A DNA stretch of 64,000 nt from Conus ventricosus. Taxonomy: Eukaryota; Mollusca; Gastropoda; Neogastropoda; Conidae. The stretch's first letter is position 1; every line of letters starts with the position of its first letter. The notes beneath the pieces were generated by a model. It did not search any database. It was not told the DNA's origin and worked only from the letters and a program-made list of their open reading frames with translations. This document shows, piece by piece, positions 56,160 through 64,000 of the stretch. The DNA lies in contig CM031607.1 of NCBI GenBank assembly GCA_018398815.1, forward strand, positions 81,330,382 to 81,394,381, given 5' to 3'. The position numbers and the translations under genes are program-made.

Positions 56160-58040
56160 GTTGACTAACGTAGGCCCAATGTGTTCCCATTTGATTGCAG
56201 CGCCGCACGTTAAGTCATCACGTCATTTGTTCCTACCAAATGCAAAGCCAGTCAGTCTGATAGACCGACAAATAATTGTTTTTTGAGGGATTTAATCTCT
56301 TATCACAAGCTAAGCTTTGAGGTTGTTTGAGAGCCTTTGCATTCGCAACATTGCCTTCGTACATCCCAGGGTCTGTCCGTTGATCTCTGAACAGAGATAT
56401 TTGTCTGGGCGTTATGACCCGACGAGTTTGACTGTTGCTTGCCTCGCCTTGGTGCCGGTGCCGAGGTCTGTGGAAAGCCTATCCCAGAGGGGTCTCTTGC
56501 AATGGCCGTGTTCTTTAGATGTGAGAGGAGCCTGGTTTTCAGTCAGTCGCTGACACTTTTCGCCGAGATCTCTGAATTTTTCTGCAGATTTTTCGCAGTC
56601 CGTCATGGAATGGTGAATGTCTTCTGTGAGCACTAATTGTGTGCGGTGCCTCCTTTTATTATATGTCTGAGACACAACAGAGGGTGTTCAGAAACTCGGG
56701 TTCCCGGGTGATTTGTCATTTTATACGTGGTTGTCAGGAAAGGGGATCATGTCGGGAGCGACGGTACTGGTCAAACGTTTTTCATTTGTAAGTTTATTAT
56801 ATTCTAGAACAGTGCATCCTATAATTCCTGGCAAGGCTGGAAGACATGCAGGACGATGTGATGTTGACCTCTCTATGGATGAGGAATTCTGAGTATAGTG
56901 TTGTCAGAGACGTGTAGATAGACGTGTCTCTGAAGTACACACATCAAGTGGTCTGGATGGATCTGCGGGTCTTTCCATGCCATTTGTTGTGTGGTCAAGT
57001 CAGCTGGACAAGGCGCTGTTTGCTGGTGCTTGTCAGGCTGCACGTTGCAGGTCGTGGAACTGTGGAGCATGGAGCACAGGCCACCGGCCTTCCCGCCTGA
57101 CACATGGCTGCTCTGGTGTCCAGTGTCGGACATCTGTGACAAAGGTGCACATTGTGTGGTACCAGAGGAGATGCTTTATGACAGATCTGTTCATGAAGTG
57201 TTTTTTTGCGATCGCCTGGTACCCTCGGGTGTCCCTTGATGTGCAGAAAGGCTGACATGGCAGATTGTGCAACTCATGAAAGGCATTCTACATTCTGTGG
57301 CATTGCCTTGTCTGCAGTGTGCTTGCTGCCACTTTCAGATTTCACATCCATAGAGATCCTTCAACACCGCCCCTGTGTCTTTCAGTTTATGAGCTTGGAA
57401 TACCTAAAGGCCAGACCTGAAAAAAAAGTTTCTATATTCAAGAATACTTAGTCTCTGGAAATGACCACTGCCATTCGTTCTAGACACAACCGCCTTTTCC
57501 TGATGATTTATTAATCGAGATGATTCTGTGTGGTTACGAATGCCCAGAGGTGTTGGTCGTCCTCAGTTGTGTTTCATTGATGGATGCCATTGCAGGTGTT
57601 TCCGATCATCGTGGAGACAGTTAACAAGGATGTTTATCTTTTCATAACAGATTGTGGAGCAAACGAATTGAAAGCATCGGTAAACCAGTCTTCGGCGAGC
57701 TGGGCACCAGGCTCTTAATGTGTCAAGGGAATACAGTCATTTGAACGAGAGCTGTGCCTTAGTGGCCTGACAGTTCCACGCGAATAAATATCCTCCAACC
57801 TTGACCCTTTCGTTGAGGCGATGTATGCGAAAATGATCGCATAGGTCTGCGTTCTGGTTTCGTTTTCAAGTTTAGATCCTCAACGTCTATGGTTCAGATC
57901 AAGGTAAAAAAAATGGACAGATAAAATACTGAGGTCGTGACCTCAGCTTTCTTTGATGGACCCAGACACCAGAATCGTTCACCGCCGTGTCATGCTCTCT
58001 GGCCTGTCATTTGTGCAAGGAATAAATGCGTGCATGACTC
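56160..58040. other. DNA of balanced composition, no gene recognised
   Basis: Several overlapping open frames of 60-90 codons occur on both strands near 56400-57270, but none shows a motif I recognise and their overlap in many frames argues against coding. Confidence 0.4.
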
Positions 58041-58180
58041 GGGAACAGTCGACGTCAGTGAAGATGCCAAGGACCCACGTTGTCGGGAACAGCTGACGTC
58101 AGTGAAGATGCCAAGGACCCACGTTGTCGGGAACAGCTGACGTCAGTGAAGATGCCAAGGACCCACGTCGTCAGGAACAG
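58041..58180 (+). repeat. 44-bp tandem repeat, 3 copies, with CRE palindromes
   Basis: GACGTCAGTGAAGATGCCAA at 58051, 58095 and 58139. TGACGTCA, the full cAMP-response-element palindrome, occurs at 58094 and 58138; unit 1 has CGACGTCA. Confidence 0.95.
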
Positions 58181-58462
58181 GTGTTGGAGGCCCGTGATGA
58201 ACCATGTGGCGTGGCCAGGTATGTTGAACACCATTCTCTTTTTAAATTGTAAGCAACACGGGTCTGATTTTTTTCTGTTCTGTTTCATGGTGATACACAA
58301 AATGAAGCACTTAAAGGAACTTTCTAAAAGCTATTGTGTGCAAAACGCCTTAAACATTTCAAAAGAAAGTACACAAAATTTGCATTTCTTTCATGCAATA
58401 TGCATATGCAGGCTAGGTACGCAGGAAAACATGACTCATCATTGCATACATTTTTCATTGCC

Positions 58463-58465
<3 letters not shown>

Positions 58466-58508
<43 letters not shown>
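58466..58508. repeat. (CT)n microsatellite
   Basis: About 20 CT units. Confidence 0.95.
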
Positions 58509-58985
58509 CCTGTCCTCTCATTTCCATTACTGTTTTCGCAGTCTGTGACTGCTACAATGGACAGTTCTTGGTGGAGGGAGGGCTAGTCCGTCTTTCTTTC
58601 GCAAGTAGTTTTTTTTTCTCTTTATGGGTCAGACGGTTACATGTATAGCGTCCAATCCTGACTTGAAGTGCATGCCAGGATATACCAGGATATCAACTGT
58701 ATTACCGGCATACCGTTTCACACTTATCTTTCCCCCCCCCCCCCCCCCCCCCCACCTCTCCGATCGACTTAAGCTGATTGATGGGGCAGATTGCTTTGGC
58801 CGTGCCCACCAGCGGCGTCTGTCCCATGTAAACGCTACTCGCGCTTGCTGACCGCGGGCTCTTAACAGATGACCTCGCTTGCAGATTTCCCAGTGTCGTC
58901 TGTTGTGTGTTATCGGAGTGAACATGGTGCAAGGTGAGAGAGGCTGATTGCGTGACGCAGTGTTCGAAACTTGTTTGGCGTTCTT

Positions 58986-59044
58986 GTCCTCGTCACGTGG
59001 GCTGCTATCGATCTTTCCTCGTCACGTGGGCTGCTATCGATCTT
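58986..59044 (+). repeat. 29-bp tandem duplication with CACGTG
   Basis: TCCTCGTCACGTGGGCTGCT and the next nine bases are repeated once, exactly. Confidence 0.9.
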
Positions 59045-59139
59045 AGAAGGCGGAAAATAAACGGCTCATAAAAGTGAAAATGCCTTTACGAGGGGAACTT
59101 TTTTTCAACTTGAGTGTAAACTTCTAGTGAAGTGAAAGA

Positions 59140-60440
59140 AAACAACCCAAAGGTAGAGGTGGTACCCAGAGAATTACTACTGTCCTCAACTGCCGAACAA
59201 ACCGGTTGGGAGCAGTCCTGTTTCCTAACTTGATAGTAAACTTTTGGTGAAGTGAAAGAAAACAAGATGACCCAATGGGTAGGGGTGGCACCCAGAGAAT
59301 TTCTACTGTCAACTGTTAAACAAACCAGCTGTGAGCAATCCTGTACAACCCATGTAAGCCCGTGCTGTGCTCACAAAAGGTGCAAGCGCAGTTTCGGTTA
59401 AGATATTAAGGGACATAATTGCTCCCAGGCAGATGCTATTGTATAAAGGCCACTTGATGTGGCACGACAGCTCCTCCACTGGAGCGTTCCCATGGGTGCA
59501 CCGGCCCCTATTTTACGACTGCAGAGCCCACAAGTGAAAAACGCCAACGTCAAGCAACTACTGTGTGCATCCTGCAGCTTCACTCGTTGCCGTTCTACTG
59601 ACGGGTGAAGACGGTGCAACTTCAACCACAGCAAGCTCTTGCTATGAGGTCTTGCGTGTCCTTTGAAGAAAATCCCGGTTTACAGTCTTTCCCACTATCA
59701 ACAGGACTTGACATGCAATCATCGAGTCTTGCTTCACCGTCACCTCGCCTTTCGTTAGTGTGGGCCAAAAGGCAGACAAGAAGAAAATAACACCCAAAGG
59801 TGCGGGTGGGACCCAGAGAATCGCTGTCCTCAACTGACGAACAAACCAGCTGGAAGTAATTCTGCAACACCCTAGGAAGCGTGCGCTGTGTTGACCAAGG
59901 GTGCAGGTACACAAAGGGCATTCCATTAAGACGTCAAGGGGTTGTGCACCCTGGCATATGCCGTTGTGTAATGGCCACTGGATGTAACAGACAGAATCTC
60001 CACTGCAGCGTTTCCATGGGTGTACCAGCCCACATTTCATAACTGCAGAACCTAACCTTTAAAAATGCCATTGTCATTCCAGTGCCCTGCGTGCATTCCG
60101 CAGCCCCGCTTTTTGCTGTTGCGCCGACAGGGAGAGACAGTACAACTCCAGAAACGGCCAAGCTTTCGCCATGAGGTCCTGCATGTCCACTGAAGAGACT
60201 ACCAGGTTAGTCTTTCCCGCTGTCAACAGGACTTTCCCTGCCGCCAGCAGGCCTTACCACCTGTCACTGGGCCTTTCCCCAGAGTCACCTGCAAGGCAGA
60301 CAAACATTCACCTGAAGGTGCGGGTGGGACCAAGAGAAGTACTCTCCTACACCGAACTAACCAGCGGGGAGCAATCCTGCACCACGCATGGGAGCCTGCG
60401 CTGCGCTCACATAAGGTGCAGGCACGCACAAGACATTACA
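59140..60440 (+). repeat. Array of about 520-bp repeat units
   Basis: ACCCAGAGAA anchors lie near 59164, 59289 and 59811, with ACCAAGAGAA near 60329; the last two intervals are about 520 bp. The family also occurs on the minus strand at 18985-19585. No coding potential recognised. Confidence 0.8.
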
Positions 60441-60510
60441 TTAAGAAGTGATTATATTTGGATTTTAACCAGACCGAAGAGGTACTGACATCTGAGATGT
60501 TAACTTCGGG

Positions 60511-60700
60511 TGAAGTCTGTATATCCTCGCGTGAACTAGGACTGAAATGTACGTATGGCCGAGTCATTAGCTTTGGGTAAAATGTGTATGTCCTCGCGTG
60601 AACCAGGACTGTAATGTACGTATGGCTGAGTCCATTAGCTTTGTTTGGGTAAAATGTGTATGTCCTCGCATGAGCCAGGCCAGAGATGTACAGATGAATG
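60511..60700 (+). repeat. 67-72-bp tandem repeat, 3 copies
   Basis: TCCTCGCGTGAAC-like blocks at 60524, 60591 and 60663, each followed by ATGTACGTATGG or a variant. Confidence 0.85.
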
Positions 60701-61434
60701 AGTTGTTGAGGGAAAAATGTAAGCTGCTCTAGCGGAAGCATGCATTCAAAACAAACATTCCACCCAGCTATATCATCCCCCAAAATATCAGTTACATTCA
60801 AAGAAACATCCAATAAAACTGAGTGGCATCATCGGTGGAAGGCTTCAAATCCCAGATCTGAACTCTTCGTTAGTCACCTTTTCCATCTCTGACCATCAGC
60901 ACCTATCGCTTCCACTCTCCCCTATTTTCTCATCCCCTCTTTTCCCACGTGTGCTTGAAGCTGTCTTTGAATGCAGGCTTTATTATCATCTAACTGACCA
61001 AGGCAGCCTCAGCAGTTTTTCACCATAGTGACAGAACCGTCCGCAGGATCATGGTCCGAGTATCTGAAATAAAATGCCAGTAATTCAGTTGGAAGAAAAC
61101 ATTCTAGTACTTAAGTGTATGTTTACATTACTTTAAAAAGAGGCCCACAGTGCACAGCTGGGTTTTTCTTTGTACTTCTGTATGACTGTGATTTGTCATA
61201 ACTTCGTTTGAACATTGATTTTTATGCGTGTGCTAGGGGTCGGGGATCCACGGGGCTGGAGACGACCTGGTGGGACAGAGAAGACAACTTTGCAGGTTTG
61301 AAGGGCGGCAACCGAAACCAAGAGCGCCAGGAAGCACACGGTACAGCAGCCAGGGAGATCACCACGAGGAACAAGATGACCGCAGAAGAGCCTGTCACGC
61401 CAGGTCGAAGACGGCAGAAGAGCCTGTCAGCATG
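60701..61434. other. DNA without recognised genes
   Basis: An 87-codon frame at 61208-61468 runs into the minisatellite and shows no recognisable motif. Confidence 0.45.
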
Positions 61435-61690
61435 GAACAAGAGGTCAGCAGAAGAGCTAGTCGGCTAGGAATATGTCAGCAGAAGAGCTAGTCGGCTAGG
61501 AATATGTCGGCAGAAGAGCTAGTCGGCTAGGAATAATGTCGGCAGAAGATCTAGTCGGCTAGGAATAATATGTCAGCAGAAGAGCTAGTCGGCTAGGAAT
61601 ATGTCGACAGAAGAGCTAGTCGGCTAGGAATAATATGTCGGCAGAAGAGCTAGTCGGCTAGGAATAATATGTCGGCAGAAGAGCCTGTCA
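61435..61690 (+). repeat. 31-34-bp minisatellite, about 8 copies
   Basis: AGAAGAGCTAGTCGGCTAGG recurs from 61450 with spacings of 31, 31, 32, 34, 31, 34 and 34 bp; the extra bases are AAT/AATAAT variants. Confidence 0.95.
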
Positions 61691-62054
61691 CGCCAAGAAC
61701 AAGATGCTGCAACACAAGGAACAAGATGACAGCGTTCACGCTTCTACACATGGGTGCAGGTAAGACACGTTCACAAACTATCGTCTTTCAGCTTTGAAAG
61801 GAAATAACGGGTCAAATTAATGCGTTATCACAGTTTTGCTGATAACAAAAATGGGGTAGAGGTTTTACAGTATTCTCAGAAATGCTGGATTCGTAAACTG
61901 AGGGACAAATTGTAGCTAACCACAACCGCAGACACGTATCTGGTTTGGCTTATTCTGTTAACCGTCATTGACTTGATGCCCCAATTCATTCAGTTCTAAA
62001 TGGTCAGCGGAGAGAAACAAAGGGGGAAAATGCACCAACTAGCCAGTTAATTTG

Positions 62055-62261
62055 CGCGCGCGCGCGCACACACACACACAAACAAACGCATGCGCACGCA
62101 CGCTGACACGCACACGCACAACGCATGTGTGTACGCACACATGCGCGCGCGCACTCGCACACACAAACATGCGCATCATGCACGCAATCGCACACACCAC
62201 GGGCGCACTCGCACACAAACACACACGCCCACACACACACGCACAAACAAGCGCGCAGCCG

Positions 62262-62298
<37 letters not shown>

Positions 62299-62329
62299 AC
62301 ACACACATGTCCCCCCCCAACGCACAAAT

Positions 62330-62360
<31 letters not shown>

Positions 62361-62680
62361 GACACGTACACACGCCCACACATACACACACACACACACA
62401 CGCATACACACACGCCCGCACATTCACACAAATGCACGGACATACAGATGTGCGCCATTACAGACATGCATTCAAATAAGAATATACATACAAAGTTCGA
62501 CACGCACACACACGGACGGACACACATACAGACGTGCGAGCGTGCGCGCGCACGCACACGCACTAACGAATTCAAACGCCGCCGCCGTATGAACACTCGC
62601 GCACACACTCGTACACACGCGCGCACACTCGTACACACTCGTACACACGCGCGCGCACGCACACGCACACGCACGCGGAG
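62055..62680. repeat. (CA)n/(CGCA)n block with two poly-C tracts
   Basis: CA and CG repeats over about 600 bp, with C runs near 62263-62298 and 62332-62360. Long frames on both strands are artefacts. Confidence 0.95.
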
Positions 62681-62983
62681 TTGAAAGCTTAAATCATTAA
62701 ATCCCTTTCAAAGCTTAAAGCATTAAATCTCATAACACTTGATTGGGTAATGGAGGATGAATTCATGTATGCAAATTGGAGAAATGCTGCACGGATGGGG
62801 ACAAAACCGAGCGGCAGACAAAATTAGTTTTTTTTTTTCTGAGTTCATTATGTTCAGCCATTTTAATGGAACAGACGTGTTCATACTCGGATTATAGAAT
62901 AAAAACTTGGCGAGTTGGCGAAAAAAATTCTAGGTGTAAACGTGCTTCACTTTTTAAGTTTGGACATACGACACCAAAATATA

Positions 62984-64000
62984 CTACGCACAAAAAGTTG
63001 AGGATCGGTATGTGAAAACAGGTGCATAATAAACTCAGTTCGCTACTGTTTATTTCTTAGTCCAGCCAAATTGTCATGAATTCTTGTTCAGCTGTAGTGG
63101 GCGATGTTGTGTTAGTGCGAAAATTGCACGGGATTCTCTACTACTGAGCTGGGCCGCAAACGGAAAAGCGGAAACTTGCGAAAAATGACCTTGTTTTGGA
63201 CCGTTCTGCCTGAACACATGGCACTTGCCAGATGGAAAAACCATTATGCACGTGCAAGCACTGCTGTTTATGTGTGAGATGCTGTCGCTCGCTTGGCTTT
63301 ATAAGACATTCCACCAGTAGTAGGCCTGATCTGACAATGCCTCCACGACGAAAATTAAGCGAGTTGGATTGGGGACGAGCTGTTGCATGGTTCCAAGATG
63401 GTTTTCCCAAGCGAGAAGTGGTCAGGCGACTTCATGTGTCCATCTCGGTCATTGTCCGACTGATTCAACGCTTCACAGCCACTGGGATTGTCCATGAAAG
63501 ACGCAGATCTGGTCGACCGAAGAAAACCCCACGTGACGATCGTCTCATTGAACAAGCCCTGCAGACAAGAACAGCCTCTTCCAGCATCATTCAAAGGCAG
63601 TTCAGGGTGGATACTACATCAACATCAGCCAGCAGACCATACGGAACCGCCTACATGGGTTTAATCTCCGTTCTCGTCGCCCAGCAGAACGGCCACGCTT
63701 AACTCCAGCCCATAGGGCAGCACGCCGCGCCTTCTGCGCACGTCACGTGAGGTGGACACGTCAGCAATGGTCCCAGGTCCTGTTCAGTGATGAATCACGC
63801 TTCACCCTTCACCACAACGACGGCCGACTGAGGGTCTGGAGGCGCCCAGGGCAACGGTTTATTGACTCCACTGTCCAAGAAAAGGTGGCCTTTGGTGGAG
63901 GTTCTGTAATGGTCTGGGGGGGGCCTTCAGCCTTCACCACAGAACACCCTTGTATCATGTACAGGGTAACCTGACTGGCATCCGATACCGGGATGAGATC
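62984..64000 (+). mobile_element. Tc1-family transposon, 5' part, cut by the window end
   Basis: A transposase gene occupies 63337 to the right edge. A candidate left end is the TA-bordered CTACGCACAAAAAGTTGAGG near 62984; without the right end the TIR cannot be confirmed. Confidence 0.6.
63337..64000 (+). pseudogene. Tc1-like transposase, frameshifted, partial
   Basis: ATG at 63337 (MPPRRKLSELDWGRAV). An N-terminal helix-turn-helix (GFPKREVVRRLHVSISVIVR) and the GRPKKT hook between the two DNA-binding subdomains are followed, after a frameshift near 63605-63625, by NISQQTIRNRLHGFNLRSRR, VRWTRQQWSQVLFSDESRFT (first catalytic Asp at 63789-63791), RVWRRPGQRF and GGGSVMVWGG. A second frameshift in the G run near 63917 restores FSLHHRTPLYHVQGNLTGIR, the normal continuation. 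The second Asp and the last acidic residue lie beyond the window. Two frameshifts make this copy inactive. Tc1 transposases cut and paste the element at TA dinucleotides. Confidence 0.9.

Noticed and set aside
56400..57272. Several overlapping open frames on both strands
   Set aside because: Mutually overlapping in many frames without motifs; no splice or family evidence.
62039..62684. Frames over 200 codons on both strands
   Set aside because: Products of (CA)n, (CG)n and poly-C/poly-G tracts.

Overview
This window looks like a large, repeat-rich animal genome, most probably a marine gastropod mollusc. The pointers are a split NUDT18-type gene with long introns, LINE and SINE fragments of lophotrochozoan type, very heavy (TG)n, (CT)n and (TA)n microsatellites, and two large non-autonomous elements of the Helitron-associated style known from molluscs. 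The organism is an inference; no single marker settles it. Nothing prokaryotic, no CRISPR array, no rRNA and no intact tRNA gene was seen.

Layout. 1-0.9 kb: the last coding exon of an unidentified proline-rich protein, open to the left edge, followed by a 3' UTR. 1-13 kb: no recognisable gene, mostly microsatellites, plus a 430-bp stretch with ten exact AGGTCA nuclear-receptor half-sites. 13.5-18.1 kb: a LINE reverse-transcriptase relic and a directly duplicated unit of about 1 kb carrying RNase H-like relics on both strands. 20.1-35.1 kb: a NUDT18-like Nudix hydrolase gene on the plus strand, with six exons resolved and one part of the coding sequence not found. Its introns hold a 42-bp minisatellite touching a splice acceptor, a LINE relic, a 1275-bp TIR element with an intact zinc-finger ORF, a tandem-repeat element with a terminal hairpin, and a three-copy dispersed repeat. 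37.8-39.5 kb: an L1-like relic and a tRNA-derived SINE with a perfect 11-bp target-site duplication.

40.5-45.4 kb: a 4.9-kb DNA transposon bounded by imperfect TIRs of about 33 bp. It carries subterminal CTGCTAGAA motifs and a frameshifted gene that joins an OTU-type cysteine protease domain to a transposase-like region ending in an acidic tail. This is the best candidate in the window for an undescribed system. 46-47 kb: a second copy of the hairpin-tipped element, in inverse orientation. 48.3-48.5 kb: a possible promoter and first exon. 49.5-50.6 kb: another LINE relic. 51.8-52.7 kb: a 32-bp minisatellite. 53.6-56.1 kb: an internally deleted LINE whose first ORF carries a 2A-like NPGP motif. 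58-61.7 kb: several minisatellites and a 520-bp repeat array. 62-62.7 kb: a (CA)n/poly-C block. 63-64 kb: a frameshifted Tc1-family transposase cut by the window end.

Only the NUDT18-like gene and the partial exon at the left edge look like conventional host genes. Almost everything else is mobile-element debris and tandem repeats. All identifications come from reading the sequence and remembered family features; no database search was run.
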